DNA from: Kitasatospora sp. CB01950
GTDB lineage: Bacteria; Actinomycetota; Actinomycetes; Streptomycetales; Streptomycetaceae
Assembly (NCBI RefSeq): GCF_001905465.1
Contig: NZ_LISX01000024.1
Location: forward strand, 50,701-94,392
Direction: 5' to 3'
DNA: 43,692 bases
Every line of letters begins with the position of its first letter. The first letter of the stretch is position 1. The translations under genes were made by a program, and so were the position numbers. The notes beneath the pieces were generated by a model. That model saw only the letters and a program-made list of their open reading frames with translations, made no database searches and had not been told where the DNA came from. Below, piece by piece: positions 30,101 through 38,105 of the stretch.

Positions 30101-30297
30101 CCGGGCCCGTCGGCTGGTGGAACCGATTTGTCCCGCGAACCCGACCGGTGCGGACGCCTCGTGGTGCTCCTGGGCGACCGGGGCGAAGGTCTGTGACCGC
30201 CTCCGCGGTGGCGAAGAACGTTACGCGGTGGATCGGGGTGGGCGCGGATGGTGTTCAATGGCCCGACCGTTGCACGTTGAGCAGGGAGGACGGCGGG

Positions 30298-31062
30298 ATG
30301 GGCCGCAAGAAGCCGGGCAAGCCGCGTCGGGAGAGGGCCGCGGGCGGGTACACGTTGCAGCAGCTTCAGCCGCCCGGCTACGACCAGTGGATCGTCCCCG
30401 CGCCGGACCGGGCGAAGAGGATCGACGCCGGGGGCATGAGCGCGGGCGCCGTGGACACGGCCCGCCGCATCGAGCGCCTGCTGCCCCTCTACGGGCCGAA
30501 GCTGCCGGTGCAGGCGCTGTGGCTCGATGTGGCCGTCGACAGCGGTGCCCTGCAGGTGCGCCACACCGACGGCGCCATCAGCCTGCTGCCGGTCGCCGAA
30601 CTCGCCGGCATGCTCAGCGGTCCGGACGGCGGCCCGGCCGCCCCAGCCGAACTACGGGCCTCGGTCCACGAGCTCCACGCCGCCGGCGCGGTGCTGGTGG
30701 AGCCCGACGAGGACGACGGCTGCGTGCTGCGCCCGGTCGTCGGCAAGCCGGAGCGCCCCGGGGATCCGTGGCTGTTCGGCGGCGACATGGCCGCGGGGCT
30801 GGTGCCGAAGGCGTGCATCCCGGTCGACCCGGCGTCCATGGACGCCGAGGAGTTCGCCGCGCTCGCCTACCTGCGCGCCCACCTCGCCGAGGGCACCGCC
30901 GGCACCGCCGAGGAGTACGCGACGTTCAACGGCGTCGGCACCGTCGAGCGGGCCCGGGAGCTGTTCGCCGCGGTGGACCACCTCCTCGACGTCCGGGGCT
31001 GCCCGGCCTGCCCGAGCGGCCACCTGTGCACCCGCGACGTCGACGCCCAGCCCGCCGGCTGA
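30298..31062 (+). CDS. Hypothetical protein
   Basis: A 254-residue protein; ATG 30298 is chosen because GGGAGGA lies upstream and the product starts with a basic GRKKPGKPRRER tail. It is soluble, with helical and acidic sections (VHELHAAGAVLVEPDEDDG) and a C-terminal CPACPSGHLC metal-binding knuckle. No family recognised. A very strong bidirectional terminator separates it from the convergent replication-relaxation gene. Confidence 0.6.
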   Translation: MGRKKPGKPRRERAAGGYTLQQLQPPGYDQWIVPAPDRAKRIDAGGMSAGAVDTARRIERLLPLYGPKLPVQALWLDVAVDSGALQVRHTDGAISLLPVAELAGMLSGPDGGPAAPAELRASVHELHAAGAVLVEPDEDDGCVLRPVVGKPERPGDPWLFGGDMAAGLVPKACIPVDPASMDAEEFAALAYLRAHLAEGTAGTAEEYATFNGVGTVERARELFAAVDHLLDVRGCPACPSGHLCTRDVDAQPAG

Positions 31063-31075
31063 ACCACCGCCCGCC

Positions 31076-31121
31076 CACCGCTGCGCCCGCCCCGGAACTC
31101 CCCGGGGCGGGCGCAGCGGTG
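31076..31121. terminator. Bidirectional hairpin terminator
   Basis: Two perfect 20-bp arms (31076-31095 and 31102-31121) enclose a 6-base loop between the convergent genes ending at 31062 and 31130. Confidence 0.75.
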
Positions 31122-31129
31122 AGCGGGCG

Positions 31130-32116
31130 TCAGGGCTTCGTGCCGGTCAGCTCCCACCAGGGCACCGGGCCCTCGTCCAGGTCGGCGATCGGCCACCACA
31201 GATCGCTACCGACGCCCTCCGCCTCCAGGTCCTCCAGCCGGGCGACCCCGGCCGCCACGGTGCGCAGCATCGTGGCGACGTGCCGGGTGCGGGCGACGAG
31301 CTCCAGCTGGCCGACGCGGTTGGCGAAGCCGTTCTCGCCGGTGCCGGTGAGGACGAACAGCAGCCTGGGGAAGCGCATGTAGCGGCGCTGCCACAGCGGC
31401 TCGCCGCCGCCCTGCGCGGCGAGGGTGCCCTGCCGCACACCGGACGGCAGCGGGGCGGTGTCCCAGTAGCGGGCGTAGGCGTTCAGCTTCGCGGCCAGCC
31501 GGCTGCCGCCCATGGTTCCGCGGTCGACCTCGACGAACGCCAAGTGGTTGACCCAGGAGCCGCCTCGGGTGTCGCGGGTGTAGTGGAGCAGCCCGTCCGG
31601 GCGCACCGTGCCCTCCTTGCCCTCGGCGAAGCGGTGGGTGATCTCCGGGATCAGGTCGAACGGCCCGTAGGAGTCGCCCCGGCACCGGGCGTCGGCGAGG
31701 AACACCAGATGGGTCCGCACGACCGCCAGCTGGTGGTACAGCGTGAACTTGAAGGCCTCCCGGTCACCGGGCAGCCGGGGCACCGGGATGTCCGCCAGCT
31801 CCGGGAACGCCGCGGCGACCTTGACGCCGTGCTCGGTCAGGAACCAGCCCTTGGCCCGCCCGGACTGCGGCAGCACCAACTCCTCCACCAAGCCCCGCTC
31901 GCGCAGGGCGCGCAGCCGACCTCGCATCTTCTCGATGCCGCTGTCCGGGGCGTGCAGCTGCCGTAGCTGCTCGGCGGTGGCGATCCGGAACTGGAACAGG
32001 GAGGCCACCACCGCCCAGGTGATCTCCACCTCCCGCGTCTCGCTGTCCGGTTCCACGCCCGTCCGCGCCCTGGCCCTCGCCTTGGTCTTCCTCGCGGTGC
32101 TGTCCTCGATCGTCAT
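31130..32116 (-). CDS. Replication-relaxation family protein, copy 1
   Basis: A 328-residue protein; ATG 32116 has AAGGG 7 bases upstream. A winged-helix starts at ASLFQFRIATAEQLRQLHAP (about residues 35-100), and the PF13814-like body has PDGLLHYTRD, FVEVDRGTMG, RFPRLLFVLTG and WWPIADLD. These proteins occur on Streptomyces plasmids and integrative elements next to transfer or replication genes; the PDG...EVDR pattern resembles nuclease-like folds and a relaxase-linked role has been proposed. A second paralogue lies 770 bp upstream on the same strand. Confidence 0.85.
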   Translation of the reverse strand: MTIEDSTARKTKARARARTGVEPDSETREVEITWAVVASLFQFRIATAEQLRQLHAPDSGIEKMRGRLRALRERGLVEELVLPQSGRAKGWFLTEHGVKVAAAFPELADIPVPRLPGDREAFKFTLYHQLAVVRTHLVFLADARCRGDSYGPFDLIPEITHRFAEGKEGTVRPDGLLHYTRDTRGGSWVNHLAFVEVDRGTMGGSRLAAKLNAYARYWDTAPLPSGVRQGTLAAQGGGEPLWQRRYMRFPRLLFVLTGTGENGFANRVGQLELVARTRHVATMLRTVAAGVARLEDLEAEGVGSDLWWPIADLDEGPVPWWELTGTKP

Positions 32117-32180
32117 CACGGTGCCCTTCAGCGGGCGCGGGCCTGCTGCTCCGCGCGGTCGCCGAAGGGAACCCCGCACA

Positions 32181-32323
32181 CCTTGGCGGATCCCTTGGCG
32201 ATTCACCCCGTTCGCGGCAACGATCACGTAACGGCCCCCACCAAGGCGGGGCCTCCAACCTTGGCGGAGCATCAAGGTGAACGCCCCGCAGACCTTGATG
32301 GCGACGTCGAACGCCTTGACAGG
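32181..32323. repeat. CCTTGGCGGA-type repeats upstream of replication-relaxation gene 1
   Basis: CCTTGGCG(G/A) occurs at 32181, 32193 and 32259, CCTTGATGGCG at 32293 and GCCTTGACAGG near 32313, with inverted CCAAGG at 32241. ATCAAGGT and ACCTTGAT (32271-32278 and 32292-32299) form a perfect inverted repeat. The cluster fills the gap between two divergent genes and probably contains operator or initiator sites. Confidence 0.65.
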
Positions 32324-32382
32324 CCCTGCGGATTCCCTGATCCCCGGGGCACGGTGTCGGCGGCGATCCCTATGGTGAGCGC

Positions 32383-32841
32383 ATGACTGCTGCCGCCACC
32401 GGACTGGTGGGCATCGCCCTCGACGGCTTCACCCAGGCCCGGATCCGCCTCACCCGCACCCTGGAGGAGACGAAGAACCTGTACGCCATCACCGTTCCGG
32501 TGATGGAGATCGCGTACTGGGCCCGCACCGTCGACGAGCAACTGGCGAAGGCCGACCCGGCCTACATGCGCTCCCGCCACAAGCCGGCCGGAACCGTGAT
32601 CCGCGGCCTGCAGTGGCTGCGCAACCAGAGCACGCACGCATTGCCGCTGACGGTCCGCGCGGTGGGCGGCCTGACAGCCCCGATCACGACGCCGATCACC
32701 ATCACGCCCGTGCAGGTCTTCTGGCACCACGCCGACCAGCTCCCGCCCGAAGACCCCAACCTCCTGGAGCCGCTGGAGGACGTCGCCCAATGGTTCGCCG
32801 CCGAGCGCGCCCGGCCCGGCTCGCTCCTGGCCGCCGCGTAG
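32383..32841 (+). CDS. Hypothetical protein
   Basis: A 152-residue protein from ATG 32383. It is largely helical (TQARIRLTRTLEETKNLYAI and EIAYWARTVDEQLAK) with a strand-rich middle and a conserved-looking VFWHHADQLP. No membrane segment and no recognised family. It is divergent from replication-relaxation gene 1 across the repeat cluster and convergent with gene 2, ending 42 bp from it. Confidence 0.6.
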   Translation: MTAAATGLVGIALDGFTQARIRLTRTLEETKNLYAITVPVMEIAYWARTVDEQLAKADPAYMRSRHKPAGTVIRGLQWLRNQSTHALPLTVRAVGGLTAPITTPITITPVQVFWHHADQLPPEDPNLLEPLEDVAQWFAAERARPGSLLAAA

Positions 32842-32883
32842 CCGGGAAGCCGAGCCGGAACAGGACCGACGGCCTTTTACGCC

Positions 32884-33777
32884 CTACAACTCCCAGGCCC
32901 CGTACTGGGCCCGCGCGGGGTCGCCGATGGAGTGCCACACCGGGGCGTTGACGCCGTGCTGCTCGAGGTCGGTCAGGCGGGCCGCGCCAGCCTTCACGCG
33001 CATCAGCGTCAGCATCCGCTCGACCATCGGGTGGGCGGCGGCGACGGCCTGCAGATCGCGCACCCGCTGGCGGGCGGCCCGCTCGCCGGTGTCGGCCAGG
33101 ACGAACAGCAGACGGGGGAAGGCCGGGTAGCGCTGCTGCCAGGCCGGCAGCACGCTCTGCGAGTGCGAGGTGCGCCGCAGGTGGGCCGGGACCGAGTGGT
33201 GCTCGTGGAAGCGGGCGTAGGCGAGCAGCTTGGCGGCGAGCTTCTCACTGGACATGGTGCCGCGGTCGACCTCGACGAACGCCCGGTGCAGTACCCGGCC
33301 CGGCCCTTTCTTCGCGTAGTGCAGCAGGCCGTCGGGGATCAACGCCCCGCCCGGGCCCTCGCCGAAGCGGTGGTAGACCTCGGGCAGGAAGTCCAGCGGC
33401 GCGCACTCGTCCCCCCGTGCGCGGGCGCCGGCCACGAAGGCGACGTGGGTGCGCACGACGGCCAGGACGTGGCCGAGGCGCAGCCGTGCCGCGCTCTTGT
33501 CCTCGGGCAGCGGAGGGGAGGCCACGCCCTCCAGTTCGGGGAAAGTCGAGGCGATCCGCACGGCGCGCTCGGTCAGGAACCACGCCCGCAGCTTCCCGGC
33601 CTGCGGGAGGACGACGCTGTCCACCAGGCCCTCCTCGTGCAGCCGGCGAAGGCGCCGACGCATCTGCTCCGGCCCGGCGTCCGGGGTGTGCAGGACGCGC
33701 AGCTGCTCGGCGGTGGCCATCCGGAACTGGTACAGCGCGGCGACCACGGCGTGGTCGATCTCGGGCGGCATCGCCAT
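32884..33777 (-). CDS. Replication-relaxation family protein, copy 2
   Basis: A 297-residue protein from ATG 33777 (GGAGC upstream). It parallels copy 1: VAALYQFRMATAEQLRVLH in the winged helix, then PDGLLHYAKK, FVEVDRGTMSSEKLAAKLLA, RYPAFPRLLFVLADTG and a closing HSIGDPA. By eye the two are clearly homologous along the whole length but well diverged. Upstream DNA carries four TTCTCACC/GGTGAGAA-type sites. Keeping both paralogues suggests distinct targets or functions. Confidence 0.85.
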   Translation of the reverse strand: MAMPPEIDHAVVAALYQFRMATAEQLRVLHTPDAGPEQMRRRLRRLHEEGLVDSVVLPQAGKLRAWFLTERAVRIASTFPELEGVASPPLPEDKSAARLRLGHVLAVVRTHVAFVAGARARGDECAPLDFLPEVYHRFGEGPGGALIPDGLLHYAKKGPGRVLHRAFVEVDRGTMSSEKLAAKLLAYARFHEHHSVPAHLRRTSHSQSVLPAWQQRYPAFPRLLFVLADTGERAARQRVRDLQAVAAAHPMVERMLTLMRVKAGAARLTDLEQHGVNAPVWHSIGDPARAQYGAWEL

Positions 33778-33856
33778 CGAGGGGCTCCTTCAAGGTCGGT
33801 GCCCGCCGCCCTGGTGGCGGCGGGCACCGCATGGAAGCCCGCGCCTCTCACTGGAT

Positions 33857-34016
33857 TTCTCACCAGAGGAGGCTCCGGCGGCAACGATCCGACAACGGGT
33901 GTTCTCACCGGCTCGGCAACCGGTGGTGAGAACCCGTGCGCCAACCGGTGGCCGCACCCTCCGCACGCCGTGCCCGAGAACTGGGCTAATCCGCAGGTCG
34001 GAACGGGTGGTGAGAG
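33857..34016. promoter_or_regulatory. TTCTCACC sites upstream of replication-relaxation gene 2
   Basis: TTCTCACC occurs at 33857-33864 and 33902-33909; the reverse complement GGTGAGAA at 33925-33932 and GGTGAGAG at 34009-34016. GTTCTCACC and GGTGAGAAC (33901-33909, 33925-33933) form an inverted repeat. They lie 80-240 bp before the start of copy 2. The GGTGAG core is shared with the 26.4-kb repeats. Confidence 0.55.
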
Positions 34017-34049
34017 GGCGTCAAGGCGGAACTCGCCGGCCCGACAACC

Positions 34050-34135
34050 CTTCCTTCCTTCTTCTTTGTCTTTGTAGTTGCAGTGGCAGTTGTCGTTGGT
34101 CGGTAGGGTCCGGCGCCTGCGGCGGGCCCTTTTTC
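34050..34135 (+). other. Pyrimidine-rich tract and T-rich hairpin
   Basis: From about 34050 to 34100 the plus strand is nearly purine-free at first and then T/G-rich, far less GC-rich than its surroundings. It is followed by a GGGTCC...GGGCCC hairpin with TTTTT (34106-34135). It could be a terminator for plus-strand reading, or an easily melted segment near replication-linked sites. The remainder of 33778-34302 shows no supported gene. Confidence 0.4.
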
Positions 34136-34302
34136 TTCTGCGTCCGGCTGGTGCCGGCCGCGCGTGGTGAGGGCGCGGACCGGGCGGCCGAGCCGCTGGC
34201 GCTGTCGTACCGGTTGTAGGCGGCGGACCCGAGTACGGCGCGGTCTGGGGGGCGGCTCGCTGCCGTCCGGCTGGCTGCGAGCCGGCGGCGACGGCCGGGC
34301 CG

Positions 34303-34338
34303 TCGTACTGCTCGTACTGCTCGTACTGCTCGTACTGC
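34303..34338. repeat. 9-bp tandem repeat, four units
   Basis: TCGTACTGC is repeated four times exactly (34303-34338). On the minus strand it would encode repeated YEQ, but no gene there can be supported. A slippage-prone microsatellite. Confidence 0.85.
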
Positions 34339-34350
34339 CAGGTCCCGCGC

Positions 34351-34464
34351 CTGTCGCGATCCCCTGTCGCGTTGGCCGCCTCGGAGCGCGACAGGGCGGC
34401 CCTGTCATGCCCTGCGACCTGCACAGGGATGGCTCGAGCCCCCTGTGTGTGCCAAGCGCGACAG
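34351..34464. promoter_or_regulatory. CTGTCGCG / CGCGACAG site array
   Basis: CTGTCGCG at 34351-34358 and 34364-34371, and its complement CGCGACAG at 34387-34394 and 34457-34464. GACAGGG and CCCTGTC also form a short hairpin after the third site. The array lies immediately before and into the start of the small CxxC gene, so it may be its operator region. Confidence 0.5.
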
Positions 34465-34657
34465 TCCTGCCGGCGGCGACGCGCTGTTCGAGGACGGCGC
34501 CCTGGTCGACGCCGACCACGACTGCGACGAGGGCGACGGACCCGAGATCGGCTGGGACGGCCGCGCCGAATGCAGCGCCTGCGGCTGGGTCCTGGAGACC
34601 CAGTTCGCGGACGGCGACTGGGTCGAGGCCGGCCACGGCTGCACCACCGACCAGTAG
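34445..34657 (+). CDS. Small CxxC protein, paralogue of the gene at 42891
   Basis: A 70-residue protein with GTG 34445. It shares with the 86-residue telomere-proximal protein the blocks ADHDC, IGWDGRAEC, CGWVLET and the final GH-C. The first CGECG knuckle of that paralogue is missing here; the N-terminus looks replaced or truncated, so only three or four metal ligands remain. Function unknown; such acidic zinc-ribbon proteins are frequent on Streptomyces linear plasmids. Confidence 0.55.
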   Translation: MCAKRDSPAGGDALFEDGALVDADHDCDEGDGPEIGWDGRAECSACGWVLETQFADGDWVEAGHGCTTDQ

Positions 34658-34697
34658 CACCACCGCCCCGGGGGCGGTCCGCGCACCGGGCCGCTCT

Positions 34698-35056
34698 GTG
34701 TTCGCTCTTCTGGAGGCCGCGTTGCACGGCTACGGCCGCACCCTGCTGACCCAGCTCCTGGTGGCCGCCGGCCACACCCCCGAGCAGGCGTCAGTCGTTG
34801 TCTCCGGCTGGAGTACGACGTTTTTGACTGGGCCGTGGCCGTCGTCGAAAGCACCACGTGGTGCGGCCCCGACGGGCGCGGCGACGATATCGACAGCGGA
34901 TGGGTGGCCGGCTGCGACGCCGCGCGGGCCCGCCTCGCCGGGCGTGCCGAGCGGGCCCGCGTCGAGGCCCGCGACGGCGGTCTCGCCGTCCCGCCCAGGC
35001 CGCCGCCGCGGCCGGCCACCCGTTCCCCGCACCCGACACCGGAAGGCACCGCGTGA
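34698..35056 (+). pseudogene. Frameshifted hypothetical gene
   Basis: From GTG 34698 one frame gives LLEAALHGYGRTLLTQLLVA and TPEQASVVVSG; from about 34805 coding continues in another frame with LEYDVFDWAVAVVESTTWCG and SGWVAGCDAARARLAGRAER to TGA at 35056. The parts join smoothly if one base is added near 34807, so this is a single gene with a one-base deletion, or a sequence error. No family recognised. Confidence 0.6.
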
Positions 35057-35178
35057 TGACCGACACCACCCGCCCCGCCCCCGCCGCGCCCGAGCGGCTG
35101 GAGCTGTTCCCCAGCGCAGCCGGCCGATGCCCGACCACCAGGACGGCCTGGGCCGCGCGGTCCTCGACTCCCCTCTGA
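35056..35178 (+). CDS. Very small reading frame overlapping the preceding gene
   Basis: A 40-residue frame whose ATG overlaps the preceding TGA (TGATG). It begins TDTTRPAPAAPERLELFPSA and overlaps the next gene's N-terminus in another frame. The TGATG junction suggests coupled translation, but its coding status is doubtful. Confidence 0.3.
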   Translation: MTDTTRPAPAAPERLELFPSAAGRCPTTRTAWAARSSTPL

Positions 35179-36038
35179 CGGGCGGCGCGATGTGGCTGCG
35201 CTGGACCGACCAGGACGACATCCGCACCCTTCACCAGGACGCCGGCCTGGCCCGCGGCTGGGTGGAGAAGGGCGCCTGCGGCCTGGACGGCTGGGCGGCC
35301 CTGGTCGACGGCCGGCTCGTCGTCCGCGTCGACCAGCTCGGCCGGCCGGAACCCGTCCTGCACAGCGAGGCGCAGCAGGCCAAGGAGACGCTGCGCGCCG
35401 CCCTCGACCGGCACCCCGTCCGGACCGGCCCGGACGACGCGGATGGCCCGGCCGGGGAGTACGAGCTGCTCGGCACCGTCCCGGCCCGCATCCGCCGCCG
35501 GGCGGCCGGGATGACCGTGCCCGAGATCGACCGGGCCGTGGCCGCCGCCCGCGACGATCTGCGGATCGCCGACCGGCACGCCGATGCCGGCGACGAGCAC
35601 GCCGCGGTGCAGGCCGCGGTGGTCGTCCAGGAGTGGGAGCGGGTGCGCGGCGCGGCCGCCACCAGCATTCTCAAGGTCTACGACCCGGAGCACGATCTCT
35701 CGCTCATGCGGGCCCTGTACGCCGAGCAGCACCGCCAGGACATCGCCGACCGCGCCCGCGAGGCAGCCCACCAGGACCACCAGGAAACCGACGCCGCCCA
35801 CCGCACCCTCGCCGGCACCGCCGCCCAGCCCCTCTACACCGCCCTGGAACGCGCCGGCATCCACCCGCTCACCGACGACGACCACCAGGCCGTCCGCGAC
35901 CTCACCCGCACCCTCGACCCCGCCACGCTGCGTCAGGTCGCGGGCTGGCTGGAGCGCACCCGCGCCGCGGCCTTCGCGCTGCGCGGCACCGAGCAGACCC
36001 CGCCAACCCGTCCGAGGGTGCGCCGCAGCCGGCTCTGA
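35127..36038 (+). CDS. Hypothetical protein
   Basis: A 303-residue protein with ATG 35127 (alternative ATG 35190). The first third has DQDDIRTLHQDAGLARGWVE and DGWAALVDGRLVVRVDQLG, a small strand-rich domain; the rest is helical and acidic (AVAAARDDLRIADRHADAGD). The C-terminal segment AAQPLYTALERAGIHPLTDD recurs as a gene-end fragment at 37780-37845, so a related gene once lay there. No family recognised and no membrane segment. Confidence 0.6.
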   Translation: MPDHQDGLGRAVLDSPLTGGAMWLRWTDQDDIRTLHQDAGLARGWVEKGACGLDGWAALVDGRLVVRVDQLGRPEPVLHSEAQQAKETLRAALDRHPVRTGPDDADGPAGEYELLGTVPARIRRRAAGMTVPEIDRAVAAARDDLRIADRHADAGDEHAAVQAAVVVQEWERVRGAAATSILKVYDPEHDLSLMRALYAEQHRQDIADRAREAAHQDHQETDAAHRTLAGTAAQPLYTALERAGIHPLTDDDHQAVRDLTRTLDPATLRQVAGWLERTRAAAFALRGTEQTPPTRPRVRRSRL

Positions 36039-36104
36039 CCGACCGCCCGAACCCGCCCAGTGCCGTCCCGGCGGATCTCGCTGCCCCGCCCCCGCTCGGC
36101 GGCG

Positions 36105-36258
36105 TGGGACAGACCTGGGACATGGGTGTCCCACCCCCGTCTCAGGATGTCCTGGTATGCCTGTTTCGCTGGGACGGTCCTAGGACCGTCCCAGCCGTTT
36201 TCCCAGGCGGGAGTGCCGCGTGTCCGGCCTGGGACAGGGGTGCGACGGTGGCCCCTGT
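36105..36258. repeat. Palindromic TGGGACA site cluster with a 28-bp perfect palindrome
   Basis: TGGGACA occurs at 36105, 36116 and 36230, its complement TGTCCCA at 36127. A perfect 28-bp palindrome spans 36168-36195; its left half is GCTGGGACGGTCCT and the centre is CTAG. ACAGGGG and CCCCTGT pair across 36234-36258. All lie between two convergent genes. Without loops or T-runs the central element looks like a protein-binding site rather than a terminator. No gene is seen in 36039-36384. Confidence 0.75.
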
Positions 36259-36384
36259 CCGGTGCGGCCGGGGCTGCGCCCGTCCGCGTGGTTCCCGGAC
36301 TGGGCAGGAGCGCGGCACCAGGTGGAGCGGGAGGGGATGACCATCTGGTGGCGGCTGTCGCCGACCCCGGTGGCCGCCGCCCGT

Positions 36385-36741
36385 TCAGTGCCGGTTCGTC
36401 GGTCCGCTGGGGAGTGGTCCGGTGTAGGGGGTGCCGGGGAGTCGGGGGTCGTGCGGTCCGTCGGCCGGCGCGGGCCACCACGCTGCTCCGCGCCACACCC
36501 AGTCCGGGCTGACGAGTTCGTCCCAGGCTCTGCCCGGCCGGCCCGCTCGGCACCGGGGGCACAGGTCCACCCGGCGGGGCGGACCGAGTGCCGGCCGCAG
36601 CAGGACCCGGAGCCCGCCGTCCGCCGGCACCGCCGACTCCCAGCACAGGTGACAGACGGGCGGGGCCGCCGACAGGCCGCCGAGGCGGGACCGAGCCGGC
36701 ACGGGGCGGTCGAGGGACCGGGCAGCGGGGGAGGGCGTCAT
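36385..36741 (-). CDS. Small zinc-ribbon protein
   Basis: A 118-residue protein from ATG 36741. A four-cysteine ribbon is formed by VCHLCWESAVPADGG and, about 30 residues later, LCPRCRAGRPG; a Trp-rich tail follows (DELVSPDWVWRGAAWWPAP). No other motif. Function unknown, probably nucleic-acid or protein binding. Confidence 0.55.
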   Translation of the reverse strand: MTPSPAARSLDRPVPARSRLGGLSAAPPVCHLCWESAVPADGGLRVLLRPALGPPRRVDLCPRCRAGRPGRAWDELVSPDWVWRGAAWWPAPADGPHDPRLPGTPYTGPLPSGPTNRH

Positions 36742-37010
36742 GGCCTGCCCAACGACCGCTGCGAGTCGGAGGTTGCTTCCTCGACCTGCCTGCGGGAGTC
36801 GGTGACAGCTTTTGCATCTTCGGGTGTCCTCGGTCGGGGTGGTCGTGGGCGGTGTCTCGGGCGGGCCCTGATCGTTGGGCAGGGACGTGGAGTGGACTTC
36901 TCGTCTCAGGGTGTTGAGCGGTGCCGTCGATGCCCGGAACCGGGCGATCGCCGAGGTGTGTCCGGCTGATGCTCGTGTGGTGGAGCCGGCTGCCCGGGCC
37001 GCCGCGGCCG

Positions 37011-37052
37011 GGGCTCCGGCACTGCCCGGGCGGCGGCCCGGAACCGGAGCCC
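37011..37052 (+). promoter_or_regulatory. Nested hairpin upstream of the 162-residue gene
   Basis: GGGCTCCGG (37011-37019) pairs with CCGGAGCCC (37044-37052), enclosing a second CCCGGGC/GGCCCGG-type stem. It ends 23 bases before the GTG at 37076, close to the GGGGGAG ribosome binding site, so it could affect translation. The stretch 36742-37010 shows no gene. Confidence 0.4.
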
Positions 37053-37075
37053 GCCGTCGTGGCGGGGGAGTGGCA

Positions 37076-37564
37076 GTGAGCGTCGGCGGGGCCGTTCGGG
37101 CGGGGTCGGAATCGGTCCGGGGTTCGGGTGTTCCGCTGTTGGTGCCGACCGGGGACCGGGTGCCTGTGGAGTTGGCGGTCGTGGACGGCATCACCGCCGG
37201 TTTCCCTCCGGAGATGTTCCTGCATTTCGTCTTCCGTCTTCCCGAGGGCGGCGCGCGGGTGTGGGACGCGTGGACGGCGGGCGGGGACGAGCTCGGCGAC
37301 GTGGTCGACGGCCAGGCCCTGGCGGCGGGCCTGGACGCCGCCGACACCTTCCACCTGACCGCCCGCCACGTCAGCGACCACTACCGGGGCCGCATCCACA
37401 TCCAGGCCCACCCCCTGCGGCCGATCCGGGCCGATGTCCTGGCGGGCCTGCGCGCCCCGGTGAACGAGCGCGCCGCGCTCTTGCGGATGGTCGCCCTGGC
37501 CGGGAGTACTGGTACCGCCCTGCCCCGCTGGATGGGCGTCGGCCCCCGGCTGCGCAGCCGGTAG
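37076..37564 (+). CDS. Hypothetical protein
   Basis: A 162-residue protein with GTG 37076 after GGGGGAG. It is strand-rich at first (VPLLVPTGDRVPVELAVVDG and PPEMFLHFVFRLPEGG) and then helical, with a closing RPIRADVLAGLRAPVNERAA. No cysteines, membrane segment or recognised family. A strong terminator follows. Confidence 0.6.
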   Translation: MSVGGAVRAGSESVRGSGVPLLVPTGDRVPVELAVVDGITAGFPPEMFLHFVFRLPEGGARVWDAWTAGGDELGDVVDGQALAAGLDAADTFHLTARHVSDHYRGRIHIQAHPLRPIRADVLAGLRAPVNERAALLRMVALAGSTGTALPRWMGVGPRLRSR

Positions 37565-37618
37565 GCGAGAGCCTCCGGCGGCCGGGCGGCCCTCGGCCGT
37601 GCGGCCCGAACAGGGTCA

Positions 37619-37658
37619 GGGACGGGGAGGGCGGGCTGACGCCCGCCCTCCCCGTCCC
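37619..37658 (+). terminator. Strong hairpin terminator
   Basis: Two perfect 18-bp arms (37619-37636 and 37641-37658) with loop TGAC follow the stop at 37564. Confidence 0.75.
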
Positions 37659-37692
37659 GGCCCCGCCCGGTGCCGGCCGCCAGCCCCGACCT

Positions 37693-37720
37693 GGAGGTTC
37701 GGGCCCGGAGGTTCGGGCCC
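37693..37720. repeat. 14-bp tandem repeat, two units
   Basis: GGAGGTTCGGGCCC is repeated exactly at 37693-37706 and 37707-37720 in the gene-free stretch upstream of the Vps62-like gene. Confidence 0.8.
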
Positions 37721-37779
37721 GCGCCGCCGAGGGCCCGCGCCTGCCGTCGGCCGGCGGGTCCAGGTCGGCACCGCCGCCA

Positions 37780-37845
37780 AGCCCCCCTCTGCACCGCCCT
37801 GGAGCGAGCCGGCCTCCAGACGCTCGCTGCCGACGTCCAGTTCTG
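37780..37845 (+). pseudogene. Gene-end fragment related to the protein at 35127
   Basis: One frame reads PPLCTALERAGLQTLAADVQ and stops at 37845. The block PLxTALERAG matches the C-terminal third of the 303-residue protein (QPLYTALERAGIHPL). It is a remnant of a lost paralogue; no start or body remains. No further gene is seen in 37565-38105. Confidence 0.45.
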
Positions 37846-38105
37846 AAGGCACGCCCCCTCCAGGTCGTCGCCGGAACCGCCCTCGGCGGTCTCCCCGCTC
37901 GCCCTCGCGGTACTGCAATGGGAGCCGCGAGCCGTTTCCCGCCCTTTGTCGCACAGCGGATGACGGCCGAAGCGTTTTGGTCACCGTGGGATACGGATCC
38001 GCTACCAACTGTGTTGTTGGCTTGTTTTTCCCTCTTTGGCACTTGGGTCGCCGCCGTAGGGTCCGCAGGAGACCAAGCGGTCGCCTTTCACACGAAGGAG
38101 CCTGT

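Noticed and set aside
33986..34663. Minus-strand frames with repeated YEQ or TSS residues
   Set aside because: They are translations of the 9-bp tandem repeat and low-complexity sequence, without a start signal or conserved block.
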